From Streptococcus mitis (GTDB lineage: Bacteria; Bacillota; Bacilli; Lactobacillales; Streptococcaceae): DNA of 64,000 nucleotides. Location: assembly GCF_009496155.1 (NCBI RefSeq), contig NZ_WIJP01000014.1, positions 3,960 to 67,959 of the forward strand, written 5' to 3'. A program made the position numbers and the translations under genes. Below the pieces are notes generated by a model, which was not told the origin of the DNA, made no database searches, and worked only from the letters and a program-made list of their open reading frames with translations. Below are positions 29,063-40,131 of the stretch, piece by piece (positions within the stretch are counted from its first letter, which is position 1; every line of letters starts with the position of its first letter).

Positions 29063-29250
29063 AAAAACACCTTCTTTCTTATAATTATATTATAACACTT
29101 TATGTAAGCGAATACAATAAATATGAGGTGTTCAACTACGAAGAAACATAAGGATGAAAGACAGTAAAAACCAGCATTTTAAGCATTCACTGTATCTAGG
29201 ATTTCCCTATTTTTAGACAAGATTGACCCAAATCCACAGCATTCAAAAAA
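29062..29250 (-). repeat. Promoter-side repeat, copy 2
   Basis: Direct repeat of 28576-28765 with substitutions. It ends just before the malP terminator. Confidence 0.75.
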
Positions 29251-29281
29251 AGCGAATTTCAATCGAAATTCGCTTTTTTAC
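29244..29281 (-). terminator. Terminator of malM-malP
   Basis: Arms AAAAGCGAATTT and AAATTCGCTTTT form a strong stem followed by T-runs on both strands. It lies about 27 bases past the malP stop. Confidence 0.8.
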
Positions 29282-29307
29282 AAGATATATTAGTATAAAT
29301 TTGTACC

Positions 29308-31566
29308 TTAGTTCAAGTGCCAGATATCTTCGTTATACTGAGCGATTGTACGGTCAGATGAGAAGAATCCTGCTTTAGAAATGTTAACGATGACTTTATC
29401 CAACCATGCATCACGGTCTTCGTAGTCAGCAAGCATTTGTTCTTTAACCTTGATGTAGTCTTCTAAGTCAAGAAGAGTCATAAACCAGTCTTTGTTGATC
29501 AATTCATTGTAAAGACGTTCCAAGCGCTCTTTGTTTCCAGCTGCAAGAACTGCATCGCTAACGATGAAGTCAACCAATGGTTTGATAGCTTCACGAGCGT
29601 AGAATTCGCTTGATTTGTAAGCTGCTTTTTCGTAAAGGTCGATAACAGTTTCTGAATCTTCACCAAAGATGTAGATATTTTCGTCGCCAACCAACTCAGC
29701 GATTTCCACGTTAGCACCATCCATAGTACCAAGAGTCAAAGCTCCGTTCAACATGAATTTCATGTTACCAGTACCTGAAGCCTCTTTAGAAGCAAGTGAG
29801 ATTTGTTCTGAGATATCACATGCTGGGATAAGGAAGCTTGCTGCAGTAACGTTGTAGTTTTCAACCATAACTACTTGCAAGTGTGGAGCTACTGCTGGAT
29901 CGTTAGCAATCACTTCTGACATGCAAAGGATCAAGTGGATGATGTCTTGAGCGATTGTGTAGGCTGGAGCTGCTTTACCACCAAAGAAGATTGTGATTGG
30001 GCGAGCAGGGATGTTACCAGCTTTGATGTCAAGGTATTTGTGGATCACGTACAAAGCGTTCATTTGTTGGCGTTTGTACTCGTGAAGACGTTTGATTTGA
30101 ATATCAAAGATAGAGTTTGGATTGATTTCCACACCTTGGTGTTCTTTCAAGTGACGAGCCAATTTACGTTTGTTGTGAGCCTTGATGCTTTCCAATTTTT
30201 CTTTGACAGCTGCTTTGTCTTCGTAAGACAAGAGTTTTTCAAGCTCATCAGCTTCATGGTGCCAACCTTCTCCAAGAATCTCGTCCAAGTAGTGAGACAA
30301 TCTTGGGTTAGCATGCATGAGCCAACGACGGAAAGTAATACCGTTTGTTTTGTTGTTGAATTTTTCTGGGTAAAGGTCGTAGAAAGCTTTTAACTCAGAA
30401 TTTTTCAAGATTTCAGTGTGAAGTGCTGCTACCCCGTTAACGCTGTATCCGTAATGAATATCCATGTGAGCCATGTGAACACGTCCGCTCTCGTCGATAA
30501 TTTGAACAGCTGGATCTTTCACTTCTGCTTTCACGCGACGGTCCAATTCTTCGATGATTGGTACCAAGTGAGGAACCACTTCTTGCAAGAATTCAAGAGG
30601 CCATTTTTCAAGGGCTTCAGCAAGGATTGTGTGGTTAGTGTAGGCAGTCATGCTACGAACGATTGAAATTGCTTCGTCAAGCTCGATACCACGTGCAGTC
30701 AAAAGACGGATCAACTCAGGAATAACCATTGATGGGTGAGTATCGTTGATTTGGACAACTGCGTAGTCAGCAAGGTCATGCAAGTTGCTTCCTTTTTCGA
30801 TTGCTTCTTCGATGATCAATTGCGCACCGTTTGAAACCATGAAGTATTGTTGGAAAATACGGAGCAATTCACCTTGACGGTCACTATCATCTGGGTAAAG
30901 GAAAAGAGTCAAGTTGCGAGCGATGTCTGTTTTATCAAAGTTGATACCATCTTTAATGATTGAAGAATCAACTGAATCCAAGTCAAACAAACGCAAGCGG
31001 TTTTTAGTTGCTGTCTCATAACCAGTAACATCAATATCATAAAGAGTTGATGTCAAAGTAAAGTCTGCAAATGGTACTTGGTAGCTACGGCTTGAGCGAA
31101 CCAACCAGTTTTGCTCTGTCAACCATGCATTTGGAATTGTTTCTTGTTGGTTGTTTTTAAGAACTTGTTGGAAAAGACCAAAGTGGTAGTTAAGACCAAC
31201 ACCGTCACCGTTCAAACCAAGAGTAGCAATTGAGTCGATAAAGCAGGCAGCCAAACGTCCCAAACCACCATTACCAAGAGATGGTTCCAATTCAACTTCT
31301 TCAACTTCAATCAAGTCTTTACCTGCAGCTGCAAGTTCTTTTTTAACATCGTCGTAAAGACCAAGGTTGATCAAGTTGTTTGACAAAAGTTTACCAATCA
31401 AGAACTCAGCTGAGATGTAGTAAACTTTTTTCTTACCAGTGTTAACTGGTTTTTTGCTACTTGCAAGCTTGCTGTAGTTAAGAAGAGCAAGGTAAAGCTC
31501 TTCATTACTACATTCTGCAATGGTTTTATTGTAACGATTTTGTACAAATTCTTGTAGTGATAACAT
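29308..31566 (-). CDS. malP: Maltodextrin/glycogen phosphorylase
   Basis: A 752-residue GT35 phosphorylase that releases glucose-1-phosphate from alpha-1,4-glucans. Seen: [13 protein letters not shown] near residue 110, glucan-site VQINDTHP, and the pyridoxal-phosphate site [12 protein letters not shown] with Lys near residue 600. Length fits bacterial maltodextrin phosphorylases. It follows malM by 25 bases in one operon from the palindrome-controlled promoter at 33156-33206, and together they break down imported maltodextrins. Confidence 0.95.
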   Translation of the reverse strand: MLSLQEFVQNRYNKTIAECSNEELYLALLNYSKLASSKKPVNTGKKKVYYISAEFLIGKLLSNNLINLGLYDDVKKELAAAGKDLIEVEEVELEPSLGNGGLGRLAACFIDSIATLGLNGDGVGLNYHFGLFQQVLKNNQQETIPNAWLTEQNWLVRSSRSYQVPFADFTLTSTLYDIDVTGYETATKNRLRLFDLDSVDSSIIKDGINFDKTDIARNLTLFLYPDDSDRQGELLRIFQQYFMVSNGAQLIIEEAIEKGSNLHDLADYAVVQINDTHPSMVIPELIRLLTARGIELDEAISIVRSMTAYTNHTILAEALEKWPLEFLQEVVPHLVPIIEELDRRVKAEVKDPAVQIIDESGRVHMAHMDIHYGYSVNGVAALHTEILKNSELKAFYDLYPEKFNNKTNGITFRRWLMHANPRLSHYLDEILGEGWHHEADELEKLLSYEDKAAVKEKLESIKAHNKRKLARHLKEHQGVEINPNSIFDIQIKRLHEYKRQQMNALYVIHKYLDIKAGNIPARPITIFFGGKAAPAYTIAQDIIHLILCMSEVIANDPAVAPHLQVVMVENYNVTAASFLIPACDISEQISLASKEASGTGNMKFMLNGALTLGTMDGANVEIAELVGDENIYIFGEDSETVIDLYEKAAYKSSEFYAREAIKPLVDFIVSDAVLAAGNKERLERLYNELINKDWFMTLLDLEDYIKVKEQMLADYEDRDAWLDKVIVNISKAGFFSSDRTIAQYNEDIWHLN

Positions 31567-31591
31567 GTTTAAGGTGTCTCCTGATATTGTA

Positions 31592-33109
31592 TTATTTCTT
31601 TAATTCTACCAAATTTTCATTGATTCGGCGATAGATTGTTGTCAAGTCAAGCAAGCCTTTCTCGACAGCTGGTGTCAATTGTTCCTCAGTCATACGCCAA
31701 GACCAGTTTCCACCAAGGGTAGATGGGAAGTTCATACGAGCTACCTCATCCAATTCTAGCAAATCTTGCATGGTTGCAATTGCCATGAAGCTGACTGATG
31801 AAAAGACTGTACGAAGCATAGCGTGTGGCACGGTTTCGTATTCTTTACGGTTCGTGTAGCGAGCCATGTACTCACGAGTTGCATCATCGATCTCGTTACG
31901 GTACCAACCAAGGACCGTATTGTTATCGTGAGTTCCTGTGTACATAACTGAGTTAGCAGGTGCCAAGTGTGGGCTATCGATACTTTCGTCTTCTGGGTTG
32001 AAGGCAAATTGAAGAATCTTCATTCCTGGGAAGCCAGTACGTTCACGCAACTCGATAACTTCGTCTGTCATGAAGCCAAGGTCTTCAGCAATGATGTTTA
32101 GCTCACCAAGTTCTTCCTTAACGGCTGCAAAGAGCTTGTAGCCAGGACCTTTCACCCACTCACCAGGTGCTGCTGTATCGGAACCAGCAGGGATTTCCCA
32201 GTAAGATTCGAAACCACGGAAGTGGTCGATACGAACGATATCGTAGATTTTGAAGCTTTCACGCAAGCGTTCAATCCACCATTTGTAGCCGTCTTTGTCC
32301 ATTGCTTCCCAGTCATAGATTGGGTTACCCCAAAGCTGACCAGTTGCAGAAAACTCATCTGGTGGGCATCCTGCGATGCAAGTCGCCTTACCGTTGACAT
32401 CTGTCTTGAAAAGGTGTGGATTTGCCCACATATCGCTTGAATCTTCCGCTACGTAGATTGGCATGTCCCCAACGATTTCGATGTGGTTGTCGTTAGCGTA
32501 TGCTTTCAATTTCAACCATTGTTGGAAGAAGAAGTATTGAGTCACACGGTGGTAAATCAACTTGTCTGCTAATTGCTCACGGTAGCTTTCAAGTGCTGAA
32601 GCTTTACGAGCACGAGCATCAGCATCTGGCCATTCAGTCCAAGCAAGATTGTCAAAATGCTCCTTGATAGCCATATACTCTGCAAAGAGCTCGAGCCATG
32701 ATTGGTTGTCTTGAGCAAATTTCTCAAAATCTTTAACATCTCCTACTTCCAAGAAACGTTTTACCGCTTTTTCTAAAAGAGGACGACGTGCATAGTAGAT
32801 TTTAGCATAGTCAACTTCAGACGCATCGCTACCAAAGTCAACTCCTTCAAGGTCACTTGTTTCCAACAAACCTTGCTCCACCAAGATATCTAAATCGATA
32901 AAATGAGTGTTCCCTGCGAAGGCTGAGAAAGATTGGTAAGGAGAATCTCCGTAACTAGTTGTTCCTAATGGAAGGATTTGCCAGTAACGTTGTTTTGTGC
33001 GAACCAAGAAATCAACGAAGTCGTAAGCACTTTGACCAAATGATCCGATTCCGTAGGCTCCTGGGAGAGAAGAGATGTGCATCAACACACCACTTTGACG
33101 TTTTTTCAT
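31592..33109 (-). CDS. malM: 4-alpha-glucanotransferase (amylomaltase)
   Basis: A 505-residue GH77 disproportionating enzyme, also called MalQ. Seen: [12 protein letters not shown] near the N-terminus, [10 protein letters not shown] with the catalytic Asp near residue 290, IAEDLGF with the acid/base Glu near 335, and TGTHDNNT near 385. It lengthens short maltodextrins so MalP can act. I chose the ATG at 33109, preceded by GAGGTG; a GTG three codons earlier would overlap that site. First gene of the malM-malP operon. Confidence 0.94.
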   Translation of the reverse strand: MKKRQSGVLMHISSLPGAYGIGSFGQSAYDFVDFLVRTKQRYWQILPLGTTSYGDSPYQSFSAFAGNTHFIDLDILVEQGLLETSDLEGVDFGSDASEVDYAKIYYARRPLLEKAVKRFLEVGDVKDFEKFAQDNQSWLELFAEYMAIKEHFDNLAWTEWPDADARARKASALESYREQLADKLIYHRVTQYFFFQQWLKLKAYANDNHIEIVGDMPIYVAEDSSDMWANPHLFKTDVNGKATCIAGCPPDEFSATGQLWGNPIYDWEAMDKDGYKWWIERLRESFKIYDIVRIDHFRGFESYWEIPAGSDTAAPGEWVKGPGYKLFAAVKEELGELNIIAEDLGFMTDEVIELRERTGFPGMKILQFAFNPEDESIDSPHLAPANSVMYTGTHDNNTVLGWYRNEIDDATREYMARYTNRKEYETVPHAMLRTVFSSVSFMAIATMQDLLELDEVARMNFPSTLGGNWSWRMTEEQLTPAVEKGLLDLTTIYRRINENLVELKK

Positions 33110-33155
33110 AATAAGCACCTCATGTGTTTATAGTTAGATATTACATTTTTACGAA

Positions 33156-33206
33156 CGCAAACGTTTGCGCTAATATCAGTATATCGCATTTTCTTGATAA
33201 ATGCAA
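33156..33206 (-). promoter_or_regulatory. malM-malP promoter and MalR operator
   Basis: On the minus strand TTGCAT (33201-33206), 17 bases, then TATACT (33178-33183). Just downstream is the perfect palindrome CGCAAACGTTTGCG (33156-33169), placed to block early transcription. Known: MalR represses both divergent mal promoters in pneumococcus. AGCGGTTTT next to the -35 may be a CcpA cre. Confidence 0.85.
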
Positions 33207-33490
33207 GCGGTTTTAAATAACTTTTTTGATTATTTTTTAAAAAGTTTTTCTTCTTACCCGTATATATATTCTTTCAGAAAGTTAACAAAATAAGAATAAG
33301 GGTTTCACTTATCTTATGAACTGGAAATAAAGTAACAAATCTCTTTAGTTTCCATTTGTAAATTAGGCAATCGTTTTCTCAACTTTTTTAAAAATTTAAA
33401 ATAAAAGCAATTTTTGGATTTTCTTCTATTATAAACAAATAAAACGCTTCCCATTTTCGTGAATTTTTTTAAAGTTTTTACAAAAAATAC

Positions 33491-33547
33491 TTGCAACCGT
33501 TTTCTGTTTGTGATATACTAGTCCCATAAAGGAAAACGTTTGCGTTT
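33491..33547 (+). promoter_or_regulatory. malX promoter and MalR operator
   Basis: TTGCAA (33491-33496), 17 bases, TATACT (33514-33519), followed by GAAAACGTTTGCGTTTCC, an imperfect palindrome at 33532-33549. Mirrors the malM promoter in spacing and operator placement. Further cre-like words lie in the 33200-33450 AT-rich gap, which otherwise has no gene. Confidence 0.85.
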
Positions 33548-33587
33548 CCTCATTATAAAATTTGTTATTCTTTAGGAGGAATACACT

Positions 33588-34859
33588 ATGTCATCTAAAT
33601 TCATGAAAAGCGCTGCTGTGCTTGGAACTGCTACACTTGCTAGCTTGCTTTTGGTAGCTTGCGGAAGCAAACCTGCTGAAAAAGCTGCTGATGCTGGTTC
33701 ATCTGCAGGGAAAGAAATCACTCTTTACGTTGAAGACCAATACAAAGCTTTCGCTGAAACAGTTGCTAAAGCTTACGAAAAAGAGTCAGGAACAAAAGTT
33801 AACATCAAATCTGGTGACCAACTTGGTGGCCTTGACAAACTTTCTCTTGATAACCAATCAGGTCAAGCTGCTGACGTTATGATGGCTCCATACGACCGTG
33901 TAGGTAGCCTTGGTACTGACGGACAACTTTCAGAAGTGAAATTGAGCGACGGCGCTAAAACAGATGATAAAACTAAATCTCTTGTAACAGCTGCTGACGG
34001 TAAAGTTTACGGTGCTCCTGCCGTTATCGAGTCACTTGTTATGTACTACAACAAAGACTTGGTAAAAGAAGCTCCAAAAACTTTTGCTGACTTAGAAAAC
34101 CTTGCTAAAGATAGCAAATACGCATTCGCTGGAGAAGATGGAAAAACTTCTGCTTTCCTAGCTGACTGGACAAACTTCTACTATGCATACGGACTTCTTG
34201 CTGGTAACGGAGCTTATGTATTTGGCGATAACGGTAAAAATCCTAAAGACATCGGTCTTGCAAACGACGGTTCTATTGCAGGTATCAACTACGCTAAATC
34301 TTGGTATGAAAAATGGCCTAAAGGTATGCAAGATGGTACAGCTGCTGGAAACTTAATCCAAACTCAATTCCAAGAAGGTAAAACAGCTGCTATCATTGAT
34401 GGACCTTGGAAAGCTCAAGCATTCAAAGATGCTAAAGTAAACTACGGTGTTGCGACTATCCCAACTCTTCCAAACGGAAAAGACTACGCAGCATTCGGTG
34501 GTGGTAAAGCTTGGATTATCCCATCAAGCACTAAGAACCTTGAAGGAGCACAAAAATTTGTAGACTTCCTTGTTTCAACTGAACAACAAAAAGCCTTCTA
34601 CGATGCAACTAACGAAATCCCAGCTAACACTGAAGCTCGTTCATACGCTGAAGGTAAAAACGATGAGTTGACAACAGCTGTTATCAAACAGTTCAAGAAC
34701 GCTCAACCAATGCCAAACATCTCTCAAATGTCTGCAGTTTGGGAACCAGCTGCTAACATGCTCTTTGACTCTGTAAGCGGTAAGAAAGATGCTAAAACAG
34801 CTGCTAACGATGCTGTAACATTGATCAAAGAAACAATCAAACAAAAATTTGGTGAATAA
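33588..34859 (+). CDS. malX: Maltodextrin-binding lipoprotein
   Basis: A 423-residue solute-binding protein of the maltose ABC importer. Seen: a lipoprotein signal with LASLLLVACGS, lipid-modified Cys near residue 25, then a type 1 SBP fold with conserved WTNFYYAYG and IDGPWKAQAF. It is anchored to the outer face of the membrane. It has AGGAGGAATACACT upstream and is first of the malXCD operon. Codon use is strongly biased as in highly expressed genes. Confidence 0.95.
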   Translation: MSSKFMKSAAVLGTATLASLLLVACGSKPAEKAADAGSSAGKEITLYVEDQYKAFAETVAKAYEKESGTKVNIKSGDQLGGLDKLSLDNQSGQAADVMMAPYDRVGSLGTDGQLSEVKLSDGAKTDDKTKSLVTAADGKVYGAPAVIESLVMYYNKDLVKEAPKTFADLENLAKDSKYAFAGEDGKTSAFLADWTNFYYAYGLLAGNGAYVFGDNGKNPKDIGLANDGSIAGINYAKSWYEKWPKGMQDGTAAGNLIQTQFQEGKTAAIIDGPWKAQAFKDAKVNYGVATIPTLPNGKDYAAFGGGKAWIIPSSTKNLEGAQKFVDFLVSTEQQKAFYDATNEIPANTEARSYAEGKNDELTTAVIKQFKNAQPMPNISQMSAVWEPAANMLFDSVSGKKDAKTAANDAVTLIKETIKQKFGE

Positions 34860-34867
34860 AAAATTTG

Positions 34868-34901
34868 TTCAAGGGGGGTGGAATTCAAATCCCCCTTTGA
34901 A
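34868..34901 (+). terminator. Intercistronic stem-loop between malX and malC
   Basis: TTCAAGGGGG pairs with CCCCCTTTGAA around a 13-base loop; a short T-rich tract follows. Likely a partial terminator or an mRNA-stabilising stem that keeps malX in excess over malCD, as usual for binding-protein operons. Confidence 0.65.
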
Positions 34902-34968
34902 TTTATCAATAGAAACATAAATAGTTTAGGTTTTATCTAAAAACCAGTATTCTATGAAAGGAGTTATT

Positions 34969-36261
34969 ATGGAAAAGCAACAACCTAGTAAAGCAGCCCT
35001 GCTGTCTATCATTCCTGGGTTAGGACAGATTTACAATAAACAAAAAGCCAAAGGTTTTATCTTCCTTGGTGTAACCCTTGTATTCGTCCTTTACTTCCTA
35101 GCACTTGCAGCCCCTGAATTGAGCAATCTCATCACTCTTGGTGACAAGCCAGGTCGTGATAATTCCCTATTCATGCTGATTCGTGGTGCCTTCCATTTAA
35201 TCTTTGTAGTCGTTTATGTACTCTTTTATTTCTCAAATATTAAAGATGCACATACTATCGCAAAACGTATTAACAATGGAATCCCAGTTCCACATACCCT
35301 CAAAGATATGATCAAAGGGATTTATGAAAATGGCTTCCCTTACCTCTTGATCATTCCATCTTATGTTGCCATGACCTTCGCGATTATCTTCCCAGTTATC
35401 GTAACCTTGATGATTGCCTTTACTAACTATGACTTCCAACACTTACCACCAAACAAATTGTTGGACTGGGTTGGTTTGACAAACTTTACGAACATCTGGA
35501 GCTTGAGTACCTTCCGTTCTGCCTTCGGTGCCGTTCTTTCTTGGACTATCATCTGGGCTTTGGCTGCCTCAACTTTACAGATCGTCATCGGTATCTTCAC
35601 AGCTATCATTGCTAACCAACCATTTATCAAAGGAAAACGTATCTTTGGTGTTATTTTCCTTCTTCCTTGGGCTGTCCCAGCCTTCATCACTATCTTGACA
35701 TTCTCAAACATGTTTAACGATAGTGTCGGAGCTATTAACACTCAAGTATTGCCAATCTTGGCTAAATTCCTTCCTTTCCTTGATGGTGCTCTTATTCCTT
35801 GGAAAACAGACCCAACTTGGACTAAGATTGCCTTGATTATGATGCAAGGTTGGCTTGGATTCCCATACATCTACGTTTTGACTTTGGGTATCTTGCAATC
35901 TATTCCTAATGACCTTTACGAAGCAGCTTATATTGACGGTGCCAATGCTTGGCAAAAATTCCGCAACATCACTTTCCCAATGATCTTGGCTGTTGCGGCA
36001 CCTACTTTAATCAGTCAATACACCTTCAACTTTAACAACTTCTCTATCATGTACCTCTTCAACGCTGGAGGACCTGGTAGTGTCGGTGGTGGAGCTGGTT
36101 CAACCGATATCTTGATCTCATGGATCTACCGTTTGACAACAGGTACATCTCCTCAATACTCTATGGCGGCAGCTGTTACCTTGATTATCTCTATCATTGT
36201 CATCTCAATCTCTATGATCGCATTCAAGAAACTACACGCATTTGATATGGAGGACGTCTAA
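34969..36261 (+). CDS. malC: Maltodextrin ABC transporter permease MalC
   Basis: A 430-residue permease, MalF-type. Seen: an extra N-terminal region with two or three hydrophobic segments ([12 protein letters not shown] and beyond), then the transport core with the EAA loop [20 protein letters not shown] near residue 325 that docks the ATPase. I chose the ATG at 34969, which has AAAGGAG upstream; the earlier in-frame ATG would contain that site. It ends one base before malD. Confidence 0.95.
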   Translation: MEKQQPSKAALLSIIPGLGQIYNKQKAKGFIFLGVTLVFVLYFLALAAPELSNLITLGDKPGRDNSLFMLIRGAFHLIFVVVYVLFYFSNIKDAHTIAKRINNGIPVPHTLKDMIKGIYENGFPYLLIIPSYVAMTFAIIFPVIVTLMIAFTNYDFQHLPPNKLLDWVGLTNFTNIWSLSTFRSAFGAVLSWTIIWALAASTLQIVIGIFTAIIANQPFIKGKRIFGVIFLLPWAVPAFITILTFSNMFNDSVGAINTQVLPILAKFLPFLDGALIPWKTDPTWTKIALIMMQGWLGFPYIYVLTLGILQSIPNDLYEAAYIDGANAWQKFRNITFPMILAVAAPTLISQYTFNFNNFSIMYLFNAGGPGSVGGGAGSTDILISWIYRLTTGTSPQYSMAAAVTLIISIIVISISMIAFKKLHAFDMEDV

Positions 36262-36262
36262 G

Positions 36263-37105
36263 ATGAATAATTCAATCAAACTCAAACGTAGACTGACTCA
36301 AACCCTTACTTACCTCTACTTGGTGGGCCTTTCAATCGTGATTATCTATCCACTGTTGATTACCATTATGTCAGCCTTCAAAACTGGTAACGTAGTAGCC
36401 TTTAAACTAGACAGTAACGTCGACTTTAGTTTTGCTAACTTCCAAGGACTCTTCTCTGAAACCTTGTACGGTACTTGGTACCTCAACACTTTGATTATCG
36501 CCTTGATTACTATGGCTGTTCAAACAAGTATCATCGTACTTGCTGGTTATGCCTACAGCCGTTACAACTTCTTGGCTCGTAAACAAAGTTTGGTCTTCTT
36601 CTTGATCATCCAAATGGTGCCAACTATGGCCGCTTTGACAGCCTTCTTCGTTATGGCGCTTATGTTGAACGCCCTTAACCACAGCTGGTTCCTCATCTTC
36701 CTTTATGTTGGTGGAGGTATCCCGATGAATGCTTGGCTCATGAAAGGCTACTTCGATACAGTGCCAATGTCTCTGGACGAATCTGCAAAACTAGACGGTG
36801 CAGGACACTTCCGCCGCTTCTGGCAAATTGTTCTTCCACTTGTTCGCCCAATGATCGCTGTACAAGCTCTCTGGGCCTTCATGGGACCTTTCGGGGACTA
36901 CATCCTCTCTAGTTTCTTGCTTCGTGAGAAAGAATACTTTACTGTTGCCGTTGGTCTTCAAACCTTCGTTAACAATGCGAAAAACATGAAGATTGCCTAC
37001 TTCTCAGCAGGTGCTATCCTCATCGCTCTTCCAATCTGTATTCTCTTCTTCTTCCTACAAAAAAACTTTGTTTCAGGACTTACAAGTGGTGGCGACAAGG
37101 GATAA
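36263..37105 (+). CDS. malD: Maltodextrin ABC transporter permease MalD
   Basis: A 280-residue MalG-type permease. Seen: six hydrophobic helices and the EAA loop [21 protein letters not shown] near residue 175. ATG at 36263 with GGAGGACGTCTAAG upstream, one base after the malC stop. No ATPase gene is in the operon; known pneumococcal practice is to borrow the shared ATPase MsmK, encoded elsewhere. Confidence 0.95.
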   Translation: MNNSIKLKRRLTQTLTYLYLVGLSIVIIYPLLITIMSAFKTGNVVAFKLDSNVDFSFANFQGLFSETLYGTWYLNTLIIALITMAVQTSIIVLAGYAYSRYNFLARKQSLVFFLIIQMVPTMAALTAFFVMALMLNALNHSWFLIFLYVGGGIPMNAWLMKGYFDTVPMSLDESAKLDGAGHFRRFWQIVLPLVRPMIAVQALWAFMGPFGDYILSSFLLREKEYFTVAVGLQTFVNNAKNMKIAYFSAGAILIALPICILFFFLQKNFVSGLTSGGDKG

Positions 37106-37127
37106 TTTATCCCCGCCACCCTTTTTC
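37088..37127 (+). terminator. Terminator of malXCD
   Basis: GGTGGCG and CGCCACC pair around a loop that includes the malD stop codon; CTTTTTC follows. The stem overlaps the last codons of malD. Confidence 0.75.
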
Positions 37128-37184
37128 ATTTTGGAGCTTGTGACTGTAAAACTATCCTTGTAGCAAGCAATTTCCCTCCTAGAC

Positions 37185-37213
37185 TTGAAATAAAGCACAT
37201 TTCTCTATATAAT
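37185..37213 (+). promoter_or_regulatory. malA-malR promoter
   Basis: TTGAAA (37185-37190), 17 bases, TATAAT (37208-37213), about 37 bases before malA. No MalR palindrome is visible here, so malAR may not be under MalR control. Confidence 0.65.
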
Positions 37214-37250
37214 AATACTCATATAGAAAACACCTTTTAGAAAGATACAA

Positions 37251-38051
37251 ATGCTTCCATATCCATTTTCATATTTTTCAAGTATTTGGGGATTTCGTAA
37301 GCCCCTGTCCAAACGTTTTGGGCTCAACTGGTTTCAACTGCTCTTTACCAGTATCTTCCTGATCAGCTTGTCTATGGTACCCATTGCCATCCAAAATAGC
37401 TCACAGGAGACTTATCCGCTAGAAACCTTTATCGATAATGTCTATGAACCATTGACAGGTGATGTTGTTCAGGATCTCTCTGAGCATGCTAGAATTGTTG
37501 ATGGCACATTAACTTATACAGGAACAGCTAATCAAGCACCTTCTCTTGTGATCGGTCCAAGTCAAAACAAGGAATTACCTAAAGACTTGCAGCTGCATTT
37601 CGATACGAAAGAACTAGTCATCAGCAAGGAAAGTAAAGAACTGACTCGTGTCTCTTACCGAGCCATTCAGACTGAGAGTTTCAAAAGCAAGGACAGCTTG
37701 ACCCAAGCCATTTCTAAAGACTGGTACCAGCAGAATCGTGTCTATATCAGTCTCTTCCTAGTTCTCGGTGCTAGCTTCCTCTTTGGTTTGAATTTCTTTA
37801 TCGTCTCTCTAGGAGCCAGTCTTCTCCTTTATATCACTAAGAAATCACGCCTCTTTTCATTTAGAACCTTTAAAGAGTGCTATCATTTTATCTTGAACTG
37901 TTTAGGATTACCAACTCTGATTACGCTTATTTTGGGATTATTTGGCCAAAATATGACAACTCTCATCACTGTACAAAACATTCTTTTTGTTCTATATCTG
38001 GTCACTATCTTTTATAAAACGCATTTCCGTGATCCAGATTACCATAAATAG
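37251..38051 (+). CDS. malA: DUF1189 membrane protein MalA
   Basis: A 266-residue membrane protein. Seen: one hydrophobic segment near residue 30 ([16 protein letters not shown]), an extracytoplasmic stretch of about 120 residues, and three or four further helices toward the end. Known: this DUF1189 protein always lies before malR in pneumococcal mal loci; its role is not established. It has only a weak binding site (AGAAAG). The stop is 9 bases before malR. Confidence 0.85.
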   Translation: MLPYPFSYFSSIWGFRKPLSKRFGLNWFQLLFTSIFLISLSMVPIAIQNSSQETYPLETFIDNVYEPLTGDVVQDLSEHARIVDGTLTYTGTANQAPSLVIGPSQNKELPKDLQLHFDTKELVISKESKELTRVSYRAIQTESFKSKDSLTQAISKDWYQQNRVYISLFLVLGASFLFGLNFFIVSLGASLLLYITKKSRLFSFRTFKECYHFILNCLGLPTLITLILGLFGQNMTTLITVQNILFVLYLVTIFYKTHFRDPDYHK

Positions 38052-38060
38052 GAGATTTTT

Positions 38061-39047
38061 ATGCCCGTTACGATTAAAGATGTGGCCAAGGCTGCTGGTG
38101 TTTCACCTTCAACCGTAACCCGTGTTATTCAAAATAAATCAACCATTAGCGACGAAACTAAAAAACGCGTTCGCAAGGCTATGAAGGATCTCAATTACCA
38201 CCCCAACCTCAATGCTCGTAGCTTGGTAAGTAGCTATACTCAAGTTATCGGCTTGGTGCTTCCTGACGACTCAGATGCCTTCTATCAAAATCCTTTCTTC
38301 CCATCTGTCCTCCGTGGTATTGCTCAGGTCGCTTCTGAAAACCACTATGCTATTCAGATTGCGACAGGTAAAGACGCCAAAGAGCGACTCAAAGCTATTT
38401 CCCAGATGGTCTATGGCAAACGTGTGGATGGTTTAATCTTCCTTTATGCCGAAGAGGAAGATCCCTTGGTCAAGCTAGTCGCAGACGAACAGTTCCCCTT
38501 CCTCATCCTAGGAAAATCCATTTCACCCTTTATCCCTCTTGTCGATAATGACAATGTCCAAGCTGGTTTTGATGCGACCGAATATTTCATCAAAAAAGGA
38601 TGTAAACGAATTGCCTTTATCGGAGGTGCTAAGAAACTCTTCGTTACACAAGACCGTCTAACTGGTTACGAATCCGCACTCAAGCAATACCAACTGCCTA
38701 TTGATGGAAATTTAACCTATTTTGCAACGGAGTTCCTAGAAGAAAAAGGGTATCAATTTAGTAAACTCCTCTTTCAGCATGATCCGCAGATTGATGCTAT
38801 CATCACAACCGATAGCCTCCTAGCTGAAGGGGTCTGTGACTATATCGCTAAGCACCAACTGGATGTCCCTGTTCTCAGCTTCGACTCGGTCAATCCCAAA
38901 CTCAACTTGGCGGCCTATGTTGATATTAATAGCCTAGAACTTGGTCGTGTTTCTCTTGAAACTATCCTCCAGATTATCAACGATGCTAAAAGCAATAAGC
39001 AAATTTGTTACCGTCAGTTGATTGCCCACAAAATTATTGAAAAATAA
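38061..39047 (+). CDS. malR: LacI-family maltose repressor MalR
   Basis: A 328-residue regulator. Seen: an N-terminal LacI HTH VTIKDVAKAAGVSPSTVTRVI, hinge helix NLNARSLV, then a periplasmic-binding-type effector domain with LLAEGVCDYI near the end. Known: MalR binds palindromes at the malM and malX promoters and releases them with maltose. AGGAG precedes its ATG. Second gene of malA-malR. Confidence 0.95.
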   Translation: MPVTIKDVAKAAGVSPSTVTRVIQNKSTISDETKKRVRKAMKDLNYHPNLNARSLVSSYTQVIGLVLPDDSDAFYQNPFFPSVLRGIAQVASENHYAIQIATGKDAKERLKAISQMVYGKRVDGLIFLYAEEEDPLVKLVADEQFPFLILGKSISPFIPLVDNDNVQAGFDATEYFIKKGCKRIAFIGGAKKLFVTQDRLTGYESALKQYQLPIDGNLTYFATEFLEEKGYQFSKLLFQHDPQIDAIITTDSLLAEGVCDYIAKHQLDVPVLSFDSVNPKLNLAAYVDINSLELGRVSLETILQIINDAKSNKQICYRQLIAHKIIEK

Positions 39048-39072
39048 AAACCAGCTCGCGCTGGTTTTTTAG
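39044..39072 (+). terminator. Terminator of malA-malR
   Basis: AAAACCAGC and GCTGGTTTTTT form a compact stem directly after the malR stop. Confidence 0.85.
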
Positions 39073-39076
39073 TCAT

Positions 39077-39190
39077 TATACTCAATGAAAATCAAAGAGC
39101 AAACTAGGAAGCTAGCCGCAGGTTGCTCAAAGCACAGCTTGGAGGTTGGAGATAAAGCTGACGTGGTTTGAAGAAATTTTCGAAGAGTAT
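39077..39190 (-). repeat. BOX element (A-C form)
   Basis: TATACTCAATGAAAATC at one end and TTTTCGAAGAGTAT at the other, with boxC and boxA but no boxB. Its last base falls in the stop codon of the YitT gene (39190-39192), so the BOX insertion may have set the end of that gene. Confidence 0.9.
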
Positions 39191-40131
39191 TAATTATCTG
39201 TTTCTACAAATCGTCCCAGAATATGAACATTCTCCGATACAGAGACAAAGGCACCTGAATCCACCTGTTTCATAATCTGTTTAAATTCATTAAACTCTGC
39301 ACGTGTAATGACAGTGATTAAAACTGCCTTTCTCTCGTGATTATAGGTTCCTTCTGCATCGTGGATCATAGTTGCTCCGCGGTGCAATTTTTTATGGATT
39401 TTTTCAATTACCTTGTCTGGATGATTGGTCACAATCATGGCCTGCATGCGTTTTTGCTTGGTAAAGACTGCGTCTGTCACACGGCTAGAGACAAAGATGG
39501 TAATCATAGAGTAGAGGGCGTATTTCCAACCAAAGGTCAAACCTGCTATCAGCATGATGGTACCATTTACCAAGAAAGAAATACTGCCAACATTCTTACC
39601 TGTTTTCTTGCGAATGGTCAGACTGACGATATCCGTCCCACCACTGGAGATATTGTTTCGAAGAGCAAAACCGATCCCCAAGCCCATGACAACACCCCCA
39701 AAAAGAGCATTGATAATGGGATCCTCCGTCAAGGTTGCCACAGGGACAAACTGGATAAAGAAAGAACTCATAGACACCGTGATAAAGGTAAAGACGGTGA
39801 ACTTATGGCCAATCTGATACCAAGCCAAGACCATCAAAGGGAAGTTAATGGCGTAGAAGGTTAGCGAAATCGGAATGTGAAAACCAAACCAGTGATTACT
39901 CAAGGCAGAGATAATCTGTGCCAGACCTGTCGCACCACTCGAATACACATGTCCTGGTTGGAAAAAGAAATTGACCGCTACTGCTGATAAAAAGCCATAT
40001 ACCAGAGAAGCCGAAATCTTCTCATCATATTTTTCTCGAGAGATGCTTTGTAAGACACGTAAAATTTTTATCTGATAAGCAAAGCGACGCAGATAATAAC
40101 GCCACCGCTTAATTCGTTTTGCTTGTTTCAT
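39190..40131 (-). CDS. YitT-family membrane protein
   Basis: A 313-residue protein with five or six helices and a C-terminal DUF2179 domain (about residues 225-310). Seen: [14 protein letters not shown] and [12 protein letters not shown] in the membrane part and [21 protein letters not shown] in the cytosolic part. Role not established for this family. It overlaps aspS by 23 bases and is co-transcribed with it. The last residues are next to a BOX. Confidence 0.88.
   Translation of the reverse strand: MKQAKRIKRWRYYLRRFAYQIKILRVLQSISREKYDEKISASLVYGFLSAVAVNFFFQPGHVYSSGATGLAQIISALSNHWFGFHIPISLTFYAINFPLMVLAWYQIGHKFTVFTFITVSMSSFFIQFVPVATLTEDPIINALFGGVVMGLGIGFALRNNISSGGTDIVSLTIRKKTGKNVGSISFLVNGTIMLIAGLTFGWKYALYSMITIFVSSRVTDAVFTKQKRMQAMIVTNHPDKVIEKIHKKLHRGATMIHDAEGTYNHERKAVLITVITRAEFNEFKQIMKQVDSGAFVSVSENVHILGRFVETDN

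Noticed and set aside
29935..30393. 152-residue plus-strand reading opposite malP
   Set aside because: Shadow of malP produced by its strong codon bias.
39337..39864. 175-residue plus-strand reading opposite the YitT gene
   Set aside because: No binding site, His- and Asp-rich composition typical of antisense reading.
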